Position numbers and translations under genes: made by a program. This document shows positions 11,723-25,200 of a stretch of 64,000 nt of DNA, in pieces. Every line of letters begins with the position of its first letter. The stretch's first letter is position 1. The notes beneath the pieces are model-generated. The model saw nothing but the letters and a program-made list of their open reading frames with translations. It did no database searches and was not told the DNA's origin. The stretch comes from Pomphorhynchus laevis (Eukaryota; Acanthocephala; Palaeacanthocephala; Echinorhynchida; Pomphorhynchidae): positions 157,834 to 221,833 of the forward strand of contig WNNJ02001257.1 in NCBI GenBank assembly GCA_012934845.2. Reading direction: 5' to 3'.

Positions 11723-11798
11723 TCACTTCTAGACGACCAATGAGTACCCGGCAACACTCATCAGAAGAATGAAATACTCATTGGCCATTTCGGTTGCC
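11723..11798 (-). ncRNA. Hammerhead-type ribozyme motif, permuted order, minus strand
   Basis: On the minus strand: GGCAACC, GAAA, a 15-nt stem-III strand, UUCAUUCUU, CUGAUGA, GUGUUGCC, then the matching 15-nt strand and GUC-UAGAAGUGA. Stem III is continuous, 15 bp including G-U pairs, and differs from the 12560-12635 copy at paired positions in a compensatory way. Predicted cleavage lies between GUC and UAG. Confidence 0.7.
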
Positions 11799-12136
11799 TG
11801 TGTGACATTGTGAATAAAGGCGTTTCCGACACTGCTTAATTCTCTGAGGCTTACGCTCTTCACCAGATCAAATTGCTGTGCGGACCATTCTTAAACACTA
11901 GGCAGAGGTTCTTGCTGGATTGTCGCTGCACTCGTTGGATTCTTAATGGATACAGCATGTATAATAGTAGTGCACGGATGTGCTGAGTAGACAACGGTCC
12001 AGGATTTCAGTCTAACAAGCAACACCATTTTCTATAGATGCCGTATTTCGAAAGAAATCCTGGACCGTTGTCTACTCAGAACATTCGTGCACTACTATTA
12101 TATATACTATGTTTTGTCATATTCGATTATTCAAAC

Positions 12137-12192
12137 CAGACCGGCAACACTCATCAGTAGAATGAAGTACTAACTGCCCGTTTCAGTTGCCT
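12137..12192 (-). ncRNA. Decayed hammerhead-type motif, minus strand
   Basis: GGCAACU-GAAAC, UUCAUUCUA, CUGAUGA and GUGUUGCC are intact on the minus strand. The distal stem-III strand and GUC are replaced by unrelated sequence, as in the 317-372 copy. The two look like relatives carrying the same 3' change. Confidence 0.5.
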
Positions 12193-12559
12193 GTGTGACT
12201 TTGTGAATAAATGCGTTTCCGACACTTTGCTTAATTGTCTGAGGCTTACGCTCTTAACCAGATTGAATTGCTGTGCGGACCATCCTTAAACACTAGGCAG
12301 AGGTTGTTGCTGAATTGTCGCTGCACTCGTTGGATCCTTTTTATATAAGGAAACAGTGTACACCGACGGCCAGCAAATCCGTGCACTACTATTACACATG
12401 CTGTATTCATTAAGAATCCAACGAGTGCAGCGACAATCTAGCAAGAACCTCTGCCTTGTGTTTAAGAATGGTCCGCACAGCAATTCGATCTGGTAAAGAG
12501 CGTAAGCCTCAGAGAATTAAGCAAAGTGTCGGAAACGCCTTCATTCACAATGTCACGCA

Positions 12560-12635
12560 GGCAAACGAAACGACCAGTGAGTACTTCATTTTACTGATGA
12601 ATGTTGCCGGGTACTCATTGGTCGTCTAGAAGTGA
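12560..12635 (+). ncRNA. Hammerhead-type ribozyme motif, permuted order
   Basis: GGCAAAC, GAAA, a 15-nt stem-III strand starting CGACCAGUGAG, UUCAUUUUA, CUGAUGA (12594-12600), AUGUUGCC, then the complementary strand ending UUGGUCGUC and UAGAAGUGA. Stem III is 15 bp with one G-U. Stem I pairs UAGA plus GUGA with UCAU-UUUA around a one-base bulge. Expected cleavage is after C12626. Confidence 0.72.
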
Positions 12636-12779
12636 CATGGTGACTGAAAGTCGTGAATCAAAGTCCAGCCTAACTGGACTGGACTGAAAGTCTGGATTAT
12701 CCTAAAAGACAGTGCAGCATAAAACTATATATTTAATATACATAATATAAGAGTTGTATTACACTTGTTGTATTCTTTC

Positions 12780-13030
12780 AATGGTCGGTTTGATAGTATC
12801 CTCGTGTAGATTTTGAAATCCTATCAGCTTTGGCTTTTATACCTTCGGTATAAAAGCCAAATATAAATCAGCATTTCGGCGATAAGGAGTTCAGCAGTAA
12901 CAGTAACAGGACCGAAACATGAAATGTAGGCGTTGGGCTCACTTCTGATGAGGTCTACCCACGCTGATTGTAGTGTGCAGTGATGCTGATAGGATTTAAA
13001 GAACCACCCGAGGATAATATCGAACCGACC
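12780..13030 (+). repeat. Second hammerhead-bearing repeat family, single copy
   Basis: Related to the tandem copies at 52.7-53.5 kb. It shares CGAAAC, GTAGGCGT, CTGATGAGGTC, CACGCTGATTGTAGTGT and GGATTTAAAGAA-CAC-CGAGGATAAT. It contains the motif at 12909-12986. A separate perfect hairpin, TTGGCTTTTATACC / GGTATAAAAGCCAA, lies at about 12832-12861. Confidence 0.65.
12909..12986 (+). ncRNA. Hammerhead-type motif, permuted order, probably inactive
   Basis: GGACC-GAAAC, then CUGAUGA-GGUC, then ACGCUGAUUGUAGUGUG and CAGUGA. Stem II (GACC/GGUC), stem III inner and outer parts and stem I (AGUGA/UCACU) are visible. The nucleotide expected at the cleavage position is G, which hammerheads do not accept, so this copy is likely dead. 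Confidence 0.55.
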
Positions 13031-13205
13031 ACTGAAATAAAAAATATATTTAATATACGATAATATAAGATATAAGATAATATAAGATATTTCAAATATA
13101 CACGCAAATGAAAAGTTTAAGAATTAAAATGTAAAGAATAAAAATGTATTTGAAACAAATAGTCAAATTGTTTATACAACATTCTTATTATTACAATAGA
13201 ACAAA

Positions 13206-16200
13206 TCAAACGTACACGTGGTCGAATAGGATTTCAATTCGATTTTGCAAACGATGCAAAATTTCTGTAATATCTTTCAATTGTTCTTCTGGAAGATATA
13301 TGTTGCTCGTTTGTGTTAATTTCTCTTTTATAACACTAAGCCTATTTTTTGGCCCGGATTCAGAAACCATTACTTGACTTAGCAGATTGCTTAAGCGAGC
13401 ATATAAAGTCTCTTCATCACGACTAAGGGCAAATCCTGGTTTGATTTTGACATTTAGTCGAACCAGAATCTAAAAAGTTATAATCTTTTTTAAACGTTTA
13501 TGGTTTAACTACTCTAAACCTGAAGCATTTGATGCCTGCAACTTAGTGAGCACCGGATCAGTTCCTTATATCTGCTTCTTAGTATAGTTACATTTTTACT
13601 TATGCGATCGATTTGCTCTTCGATTTTGTTCATCTGTTGTATCTGAATCTTAGCTTCTGTCGTTTGCGCACACAAGCGATCTTTTACGCCTAATTACACA
13701 AATTTTACATTAAAAAATCCTATATTAATTATATCTAATAACCCTTAAAACCAATCACAGGTATCGGCATTAGTTCTTCAGGTTCTGGGTTTTCCATATT
13801 GGCTTGCTTCCATAATGCTGGTGATATTCCTAAATTACAAATGTCCATAAGTTATTCAAATTTATATAATAAATGTAATGAAAATGATTTCGTTACGATT
13901 ATAAGCTGCATAAATTAGAAATTTTTATAATAAGTTCAAACTATAAGCTATAAAATGACCTATATTCAGAAGTCCATTTTTGGCCCCGCTTCAGAACCTA
14001 CCACTTGGCTTATCAGATTGCTATGGCGAGCATATAATGTATCTTCACGACTAAGTGCGAATCAGTCGTGATTTGCACTCAGTATTACACTTTCTTATTT
14101 AAATACATCGTATATTATTTATTATTCAATTCATAAAAATAAACTTTTATTTTAAATTTCAATTTTAAATAAATTATATTAAATCTTATATAACAATTAT
14201 TTATAATTATTTATGAACGATGAGATGATTCCGTGTGATGTTGTTTATAATCAGTTTGGCAGCCACGAAAGAATCGACAAAACGATACTTAGTACAGTTT
14301 CGTCATCGTTTTGACTCATCAGTGTCGGGTACTTCCCACTGCTGGATGCAGAGGAGGACAGACGGCACAAGGCGAGTCAAAAAATATTTTAACAATATAT
14401 TATGATATTTTAATAATATAATATATTATCATATATTATGTGTTAATCAATTCATAAAAATTGATTTTTATTTTAAATTTTAAATATAAATTTAATTACT
14501 TTTAAAATTGCATTCGGAGATAATGTAATCATTAGTTGGCTCTTTCTCAGAGAAAAATAAGAAAAATATTATTATTTTTGAATTTTCGCCAATGCAATTG
14601 GCCTCTTCAGAAAACACTGAAGAGGCCAACCAACACTGAAGAGGCCTTTTAATTTAATAAATTGAATTAAAAGCATTTGGTTCGAAAAAGTTATTATTGA
14701 TTACATTTCATTGCAATAGATAGATGATTCTTTGAAACTATGTGAGTTTGGAAAGTAATAAATAAAATACATTGTAATGAGCAATAAGAAAAGAAAGATC
14801 AAAACCCAACTTGTGATTGAAACTTTACAATTTTCCTGGTATGCGAAAAAATCCTTAATTCTACAACAGTGATAACTTAAATATGCAAGTTATTAAATTA
14901 ATTAGCTAATAAACTATCTTCTTCTATTTTCTTAAGTGTTTCTCCCGTGTAGGGACGGGATCCGCTGCTTTTGTTGCCTCCATTTGGTTTTATCAAGGGC
15001 CTCTTTGGTTTCCAGACTAACACTCATCAAATCCTGAAGTATAGCGTCCATTCATTGCAATTTGGATCTTCCCATCGGTCGTTTTCCATCCACTGTCACG
15101 GTGATGTTCTTATTTGATGGCTGGTATTCGTGTGTGAGGATAACGTGGCCATTGTAGTCGACGTTCGCGGAGTTTCTCTATTATTAACCTTAAGCCAAAC
15201 TGGTTCCTTATTTCTTCGTTCCGGACATGATCTTTTAGTTTTTCCTGCTGTCCATCCAAGCATTTTTGTATCCAATGCGACCACTCTGAGTTCTTCATAT
15301 TTGGATATTGGCAAACATTAAGCGCCACAGAGTGCGACGGGGCGTATTACAGTTTTGTAAATTTTCGACTTCAGTCGGTATTTCATCTTCAGATCGCAAA
15401 GAATACCGGTAACTGACCGACACTTCATCCAGGCAGCATTTATTCGAGAGAATACTTCTGAATGTAAGTTACCGTCCGCCGCTATGGTTAATATAAACTA
15501 TCATTATGTATTACTTTGCGAATCTTAAACTATGAAATAAAATAATTTAATATCTTGATGATGAGTTAATAAAAGAGTTTGAAATACTATTTTGGTATTT
15601 AAACTATTTGAGTATACTTTAAATAACATTTGCAACGTGAAATAGAAAAGTAGTTAGAACTTAAAAATATTCGAAACATATTCATCACAGAAATGCGCAG
15701 TGAATGAACAATTAGTGAAAAATGATCACAATAAATGATATTTATAAATTTGAGAGTGAAAGTACAATTACAATTATATCAAATTATTAGATTATTAAAC
15801 TATACAAATAAAAATGTAATGTTTGTGATGTTATAAATAATAATTGTATCGTAAGTAATACGACAAACAAATGTTTTTCATTAAATATTAATAATAATTG
15901 TAACTGCAATACCGCAGGTGTAGTGTATCTTATACAATGTACATGTGGATTGCAATATATAGGAAAAACATATCAAATGTTAAAAACTAGGTTTAGGCAA
16001 CACATATATAATATACAGCATAATAGTCAAACTATATTTCATAAACATATGAGATTAATAGGACATGATATTAAAAACTGTAAATTATTTATTTTAGAAC
16101 ATATTATCGAAGAAAACATTTCAATATTAAATCAAAAACTATTAGAAAAAGAAGATTTTTGGATTAAAACGCTTAATTCCATGTACCCATTAGGATTGAA

Positions 16201-19200
16201 TGACGTGGTACAAGGAATTGGCAGAAGTAGTATAATACATAATAAACAACTATATTATAATAATCCGGTTCAACGCAAACCAAGAAGTCATGGTGATAAA
16301 AGGAATAGGAAAAATAGAGTTAAAAATATTAAAAAAGATATGTATATAAATGAACGATTAGAAATATTAAAACAACTTTTAAGTGATAATAAGCTAAAAG
16401 ATCTTTATGTAAATATAAGAAGTTTTTCTAAAGATATCATATGTTCAATAAATCAAAGATTAATTAACGACTATGATAGGCTAAGTTGTATAATAGACAG
16501 TTATTGTAATACAAAATACTATAATCGTACAATAAATGTTAATAATAACAATAGAAAATATACATTAACCATAAACTTCATTAATAAATGTATAGATAAC
16601 ATAAATATAGCCGGACTTTTAAATAATTCTAAAAGTAAAGAAATAATAGGGTCAGATTTAAGTAAATATATTCCTAAAATAAGGTATAAACTCCTACCAC
16701 CATTAGGACGAAAAATTTGTAATTATAATAAAGAATTAAAATCAATATGTAACGATAATATTAGAAACATAATGGAAACAGAATGCAATTGTAAAAGTCT
16801 TAGTTTTGATAAAATAAATGAACATATATGTACCCATAATCTAGAATTAATTGAAAATTGTGAATTAAGAAAGCTGCTATCAAAAGGGTATAAATATAGA
16901 TTAAATAACAACAACGACAAAAATAAAATTTACAGTTTGTTATATAATAACTTAAATGATTACTTTAGTAAGCTGATTAATAGTGAAAGTTCGATAAAAA
17001 TTTGGAAAGATTATATATTTGATAAAATTAAAAATAAAATGAAAATAACAAACAATTATAAAAGGAAAGATAAAATTAATAAAGATATGTATAAAGAACT
17101 TACTAAATTAAAGGATAACTATATAATAACAACTATTGATAAAGCTAGTAATAACTTTGTCTTCATATGCAAAAAGCTTTATTATGATAACTAATGAAAG
17201 AGGTTAATTCTAATTATTTGAATGTAAATACAACATATGAACGTAGTGAGTTAAGTTTAGAAACAATTATTACAAGTCACTGTTCTAAATTGGATATAAA
17301 GTGTATTAAGGTTGAATTAGATAATAAAACTATACCTATATTATATTGGAATCCAAAATTACATAAAAATCCAATAAAACCTAGGTTCATATGTAGTGCG
17401 TTTAAATGTACATTAAAACCACTTTCTGTCTATATGAATAAAATACTTAAAGTAATTAAAGCACACTTCAAAAATATTGTAAGGTAATCGAAATTAATAC
17501 TGGTATAAAACACTATTTCAGTATTAATTCTACAAAAGAATTTTTAGAACAGACAAAAGGAATAAATTTTCAAAATATAAATACATACGATTTTAGTACG
17601 CTTTATACAAATCTAGATTTAGTAGATATTAAAGAAGCATTAGTAAAATTAATTAATCTAATATTCGGAAAAGGATATGCATATATATGTTATAATAATT
17701 ATAACGCCTATCTAACAAAAATTATACCATCAAGTAAATATAAATATATGGATAAAATTGAATTAATAGAATCCTTAAATATTTTGATAAATCAAAATTA
17801 TTTAAAAGTAGGGACATCTATATTTAGACAAGTAAAAGGTGTTCCAATGGGTGGTAATATTAGCCCAATTATAGCTGACTTGCTTTTAAGCTTTATAGAA
17901 TATGAATTTGTTCATAACTGTGTAAAAACTAAATCTAAACAATATAAATATATGAAATATATGTTTCGATACATTGATGATATATGTGTATTTACTTCTA
18001 ATAATTTTTATTCAAGTAGTGAGCACATTTATCCAGAAAGCCTTATTCTTAACAAAACCAATATTAATGATAAAAAAGGTGTATATCTAGATATGAACAT
18101 TAAATTAACATTAACTAAAACTACTATTAATTTATATCGTAAAGATGACATATTTAAATTTACAAGAAACATATTTTTGCATGAGCATTTATGCATACCA
18201 TATAATACATATTTTAAACTAGGTTACTATAAAAATAACATCAAGCAGCAAATAGTAAAATATATAAATCAACACAATAATATAAAGAATAAATTTAAAC
18301 TCTTAAGTGGCAAATTTTTATGGATTGATAATAAATAATATACTTTGCATTAGAATAAGATACTAGATAGTTTTATCAGACGAAATACATCCTTAGCATG
18401 TATTTGGCTCCGCTGCCATGTTGGGTAGAGGAGTTAGGGGCCGAAACCTGATAGCATAGCAGTTCCTCCTGATGACCTCTAATTATTATTCTGATACAAC
18501 GTCTGTTATTTATTAGTCAATTCTTAAAAATTGATTTTTATTTTAAATTTCAATTTTTTATTTTTTATTTTTTTAACTTGATTTAAATTATAGAAAATCT
18601 AAAAACAATTATTAATTTTATTATTTAATTATTAAAATTTTGATTTAGCATTATTATGTTTTGTTTATTTTATAATTATAAACCAATACGTAGACTCAGT
18701 TAGCTGATTTAATTTATTTAATTATTTATTTATATATTTTTTTTGTTTGAAAAAAAATAAAACAAAACTTCGATAATAAAAAACACATTTGTAGATAAAA
18801 TTTAATAACATAACGAATTAACTTTAAAATAAGTAATACTTAAGTGTTATCTAAGTGCATAAAAATAATACATATTTCAGTATATGGAATATAATTGCAA
18901 GTCTGTAATCCTTAGATTTACTAAATTTTACGAATATTATTATTTTAAAAGTTAAAATTTCACTTAAGATCGAGTTTACATCGCTTTAAATTTCTGTAAA
19001 TGTCTGCTAGACAATTACCTTAATAATTAAAAAATAACTAAATTAAGGATAAATAAATTTTGCTGTTTAAAATAAACTGCATATCTTTAGTTTAAGCTCG
19101 AAATACTTTAGAAATACTTCATTAAAACAAAACTCGAAACGATCAAACGATAAGTCTAAATTCATGATCAAATGATAAGTCTAAATTTTTGCACTGGGGA

Positions 19201-22200
19201 AAGCTAGTCATGTGATAGGAGTAAAGGTTTATTGAGTTGGATTCATGTAAGAATAATTATAATTTAACAAATTCAAAATTCGCGAATTTCGGAGTAAATA
19301 AAGTCAGCTGATGTGTCTAGGATACGTTCTGAGAATGTATATGGAACTCTTTCTAATTAGGGTGTTTAAGGCTGATCACTTGGAGAATAGATTACAGAGT
19401 AACACCTTTGGATAGTTGTATTTTTCTCCACATCTATTGATAGTTGTGGAGAAAATAAATTATTTCAATTTGACACTGAACATATCGAATTATGCAAAGT
19501 GAGCTTTGGCTTAAAACTGAAGATAGCGAGGCCTGAAGTAACCTGATTCGTAGACGGATGATTATCATCAGATGATAATTATTTAATTAGTTATCATTTA
19601 TATGATATATATATGATAAAACGATTTATTTATGATCAGATGTCTTTTTGATCTGTAATCCAATTTAAGGATTTTCCCTTAAATTCCTTAAATCGAATTA
19701 CAGATGAGTAGTGGCAGAAAAGTGTCATTACCAAATTATAACATCTAGAGATAGTGAGACTATTTGTTATTTTGAACTTGTTTATATAGATCTGCATGAT
19801 TGTATTATATTTTTTACAATGCCAGGTTGTAAACATGAATATGGCGTTATTCTGATGAAGGCATTATAGCCGAAACATTAAAAAGATACTAGTGTTTATA
19901 TTTATATACTATATTTAAATACAGACAAAACGGCAAATTTAATAGCAATAAATGCACTTTGTCAAAACTATTTGTTAATCTACACTCGTGGTTTGTAATT
20001 ATAAATGTTCAAAAACCAAAAAGTCAAGATATCAGCAAGATAATATCAAGGCCATTTTTGATATCAAATTCAATAACATTAATTTTACATTAGTACCATA
20101 CCATCTGGAGGATTACTTAGATATAAATCTAAATCGTTGTAAGCCCATGGGTTTTGAGGGAAAATATCTGCGAATCCAAGCTTTTCGCATTCAGTCTTCC
20201 AATTGACAGTTTGTTGACTAGTTGTTATGGAGGAAAATGAAAACGTCGAAGCAGCAGTGGTTGTTGCTGACTTTTGAACCGCAGACTCAATAAATTTAAT
20301 AACATCGTTTGCCGGAATTCGTCTTTCACTAGTTACAAAAGGTCCTTTATCCAAGGCGAACAACGGTTGCTTTTCAATTACTCTGAACAGTAGCTTAAAA
20401 ATTCATTATAGTTTAACAAAATGGCAAAATAGTTAATGCTAACCTCAGTTGTATCATTAGGTAATGGTTTGATACCTTCAACTTCTATAGAAACATTAGG
20501 ACTACTTTCAAACATTTTGTGAAAAATATCGATTATTGTCTGTTTCTGGGAACGGACATCCTCAAGACTCTTTCTTAATAGTAACGCAACTACACTATCA
20601 TCTTTCAGTTTAGATGGCTTCGTTGCAAATGTAAAGCTCTAAATCAGGAGGAAAACAATTATTCTTAAAATAACTTGATCTGCTTTCATTTTTATTTTGT
20701 TTTTGATCCGTTTTATACTTTTTACCTAATTGTAGGTTTGAATAAATTGTAAGTTTAAAATAATTGCACTTTCGAACTAATTGCACGTTTGAACAAATTA
20801 CACGTCTGAACTAATTATACGTTTGAACTAATTATACGTTTCAATAAATTGAACGTTTGAACTAGTTGTACGTTTGAACTAATTGTATGTTTGAACTAAT
20901 TGTACGTTTGTATAAATTGCACTTTTGAACAAACACCATAAGCACTATAAATAAGTGTTTTTTCGAGGTGGGCATTGTAGGTAAAATACGAAATATTTAG
21001 AGCCTAATGTTTAAATTAATAAATTGTACATTTGAACAAATTGCACGTCTGAATAAATTGAACGTTTGAACTAATTGTACGTTAGAGCAAATTGCACGTT
21101 TGAACTAATTGTATGTTTGCATAAATTGTACTTTTGATCAAATTGAACGTTTGCATAAATTGTACTTTCGAACAAACACTTAAAAACACTTATAAACCCT
21201 TTATAAACACTTATAAATAAGTGTTTATTAGAGGTGGGCATTGAAGGTAAAATACGAAATATTTAGAGCATAATGTTTAAATATTTTTTTTAATGTTTAA
21301 ATTTTTTACCTTAAATGCTGCATATTGGTTATTATTGTTAACTTTAGTCTGGAGGTTTGGACCACAGAATACAGTCCCATTCCCGTGAAGTAACTGCAAT
21401 TGATTCCACTTTGTAATAGTTGTGTCTCTTTGATCGCCGAATAGTTGTGGGACGGTAATACTGCGAAGTATGATTTCATCCTCGTTCACTTGCGGAACCT
21501 GTGATGCTAGAGTCGATACAGGTTGTGTTGCTAAACAAATCCTCAAGAGTTGTATTCTTGCAAGCCCATTTTACAATAAATCGAAAACTTTGGCAAAAGT
21601 CAAGCATCTTGATAAAATGCTACTGGATGATGATATTTTATAGATTATTATTTTACTCTATATTAATTCAAGCTTAATATTTTGTATTATGCTTGGTATA
21701 TGGATATTGATTGGTTATTTTTATTGATTGATTGGTTAAAATTCTTCTGCTTGTGACAAAAAAAATATTTTTCACTAATACTTAATTATACATTATCCTC
21801 ATCCTCACAGGAATTCTTATTTTTTGATGCAGCAGGACGGTATTAATCAGCCTTTAATCAGCCTTTAATCAGCCTTATTAATCAGCCTGGGTGGGTCATA
21901 TCAGCTGATGACCTAGAACTATAATTAACGTTTCCACTCTTATTATCTGCTTACTCCGTACACTGATGCTGATCGGATTCGAACTCAGGACGTTTGTATC
22001 GCGATTCAACGCTATATACACTAAGCTGGCTGCTCCAGGGGTGTAGAACTACATTTATGTATCTTACTTTTGGTAGGGGATCGTATTCTAGCGAACTATT
22101 AGAAACCTACCCTAGTTGTGTGATCCGCTAGCCGGATCACTGTTTTTCACATCGTTACTTGTAATGAATGTTTTTAATTAAATTTGATTGCATCTGTGAG

Positions 22201-25200
22201 CTGAAATTTTTCTGATTGTGGCACGGTATTATCCTTACAGATATTGTTCCTATTTTTGACACATCAGGACGTTATTAATCAGCTGCTGATCTAGACCTAT
22301 ATTTCACGTTTCGACCCTTATTATCTGCTTACTCCGTACACTGATGATGATTGGATTCGAACTCAGGACGTTTGTATCGCGATTCAACGCTATATACACC
22401 AGACTGGCTTCTCCAGTTGTGTAGGACTACATTTCTGTAAATTACTTTTAGTAGAGGATCGTATTCTAGCGATCTATTAGAAACTTACAAACTATTGATA
22501 TTACTTGAACAAACTATTTAAATTAATCATTAATTATTATTTATATTATTACTATTTATTTTGTCTAATATGCAGTACTATATACAGTTCTTCATAACAC
22601 TTATTCGTTGGATCCAACTCTCGTTATTGACAACGATTTTATGCTTTCACGAGAAGGATTGACTTAGGATGATCACTTATCAATGATAGCGTTTGCTGCA
22701 TCTACACTTCCTCTAATGCAACGCATACGCCAAGCATTTCCACGTGTTATTCAAAAATGGTGTGCCGATGATTTATCTTGTGTTGATTTAGTACGAGATC
22801 TGATTGGTGTGATTGACATGGCAACGAAGTTTGAACCCGCGTATAGATTTTATGTAAATGTGTACAAATGCAAACTTCTAGTAGCTAAGAAAAACATAAC
22901 AGCCACGAATGTATTCTCCGCAAAATCGATACAAATAACAACGGAAGGCATCGAAGTACTAGGTGGACCAGCAGGAAACTCGATCTTCAGTAAGTCGTGG
23001 TTAAGAACTAAGGTGTTGGAGTGGGTCAACATTATTGAAAGGCTTTCATTTGTAGCAAAAATGATCCTCAGGCGGCATAAAATTGTTTCATTGTAGCCTG
23101 TCAACATAAATGGAGATATGCATTTCGATCGAACAAATGTAAACCGCACCTAATAGCTCCACTAGATTATTGCATCGATAAATGTTTTTACCAGAAATAA
23201 CAGGTCAAACAAAATTAACAGAATATCAAAGAGAAGTCATAGCCCTTCCGGCTCGTTTTGTGGTCTCGGAATTGTCGGCATACGACATTATGTACCACAG
23301 AATAGGATTTCTAGTCAGCTATGTGTTCACCTCTTCAAGTCGGATTGGTTGGTATTGAATTAGATCATGCGCAAAACGAAATTTCAAAACTAGATATTTG
23401 GAGCGGAACGGTAATATAAAGGGAGATGTAGATGCCCTATTAGACAGAAGTAATAACGTAATGCGACAAGCAATACTTCAATCGCAAGCAGAATGTGCTT
23501 CAACGTGGCTATCATCCAGAATTCATGAAGAATCGAAACTACGTCTTTCAAAAGTAGAATTTAGAGATGCAATATGCCCTCGCTATGCTTGGCCACTTCA
23601 CAATGCCCCCAAAAAATGCATATGTGGTTATTTAAATACCGCTATACATTCTATGTCCTGCCGTGGTAACGGGAAAACACTTGTTCGACACAACGTGGTA
23701 CGAGATACTTTTGGTCAGATATTGCAAAATGCATTACGTCATGTGGAAATTGAGCCCTTACTATAAGATGTTAGCCCTTCGGTAAAATTTGCAAATTCTT
23801 TAACTTCCAGAGATCGTTGCGCGCGTTTGGATATTGTATGCTCAGGTCTATTTGGCGGTGCAACAGAGCGAACGTTTTTTGAAGTCAGTATTCATAATCC
23901 TCTTGCTCCATCTTACGTCAGTCAAAAGCCTGCAAACATCTGTGAATTGCATGAAAATAGAAAACGCACAAAATATTTAGAAAGAGTAACCACGGTCGAA
24001 AATGCCTCGTTTATTCCGTTAATTTTTTCCTCGTTGGGTGGAACATCAAAGGAAGCCGTAGCTGTATTAAAACATCTTGCACATTTAGAGTCCAGTGAAA
24101 CCACGACATACGTAAACGCAATTTGTTTAATGTGAAAAAGAATTGGTATCGCATTGGTAAAGGCTAACTCATGGACCTATCGAGTAAACCGAAAATTCAT
24201 ATGGAACACGCTTCGTGACAATATGGTTAATCACACTAATGCATAATATTATATAATTTGAAAAGAAAGACGATTGAATTTATAACATTTTATCTTTATA
24301 ATTTAGGGACCCATTTGCGGGTAACCCGATATTTTGTGTTTAAAATTTGAGATTTAAAAAATATATTAAATATACTAAATATATTTAATATTTTAATATA
24401 ATATATTAAAATATATTATATGTATTTAGAACTTACTAAGTTAAAGGATAACTATATAATAACAACTATTGATAAAGCTATTAATAACTTTGTCTTTATA
24501 TGCAAAAAGCTTTATTATGATATACTAATGAAAGAGGTTAATCCTAATGATTTAAATGTAAGTCCAACATATGAACGTAGTGAGTTGAGTTTAGAAACAA
24601 TTATTACAAGTCATTGCTCAATAATGGATAAAAAGGGTATAAAGGTTGAATTAGATAATAAAACTATACCTATATTATATTGGAATCCAAAATTACATAA
24701 AAATCCAATAAAACCTAGGTTCATATGTAGTGCGTTTAAATGTACATTAAAACCACTTTCTGTCTATATGAATAAAATACTTAAAGTAATTAAAGCACAC
24801 TTTAAAAAATATTGCAAGGTAATCGAAATTAATACTGGTATAAAACACTATTTCAGTATTAATTCTACAAAAGAATTTTTAGAACAGACAAAAGGAATAA
24901 ATTTTCAAAATATAAATACATACGATTTTAGTACGCTTTATACAAATCTAGATTTAGCAGATATTAAAGAAGCATTAGTAAAATTAATTAATCTAATATT
25001 AGGAAAAGGATATGCATATATATGTTATAATAATTATAACGCCTATCTAAGGCCTATCAATCAAAAATTAAACCATCAAGTTAATATAAATATATGGATA
25101 AAATTGAATTATTAGAATCCTTAAATATTTTGATAAATCAAAATTATTTAAAAGTAGGGACATCTATATTTAGACAAGAAAAAGGTGTTCCAATGGGTGG

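Larger units (their letters stand above)
11640..12720. repeat. Cluster of hammerhead-bearing short repeats, inverted arrangement
   Basis: This cluster belongs to the same family as 1-640. Members lie in both orientations: minus at 11.70-11.85 and 12.13-12.25 kb, plus at 12.46-12.66 kb. Shared landmarks are the phrase TGTCGGAAACGCC, the tRNA-box-A-like TTAAGAGCGTAAGCC and the word GTCACNCAGGCAA before each GAAA strand. Three hammerhead motifs are annotated separately. Confidence 0.75.

Noticed and set aside
14262-14330. Active canonical hammerhead
   Set aside because: Stem I cannot be drawn convincingly, so it is kept only as a low-confidence motif.
18441-18500. Complete hammerhead at the Penelope-like 3' end
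   Set aside because: GAAAC, CUGAUGA and stem II are present, but a cleavage strand pairing with stems I and III was not found, so it is listed only as hammerhead-like.
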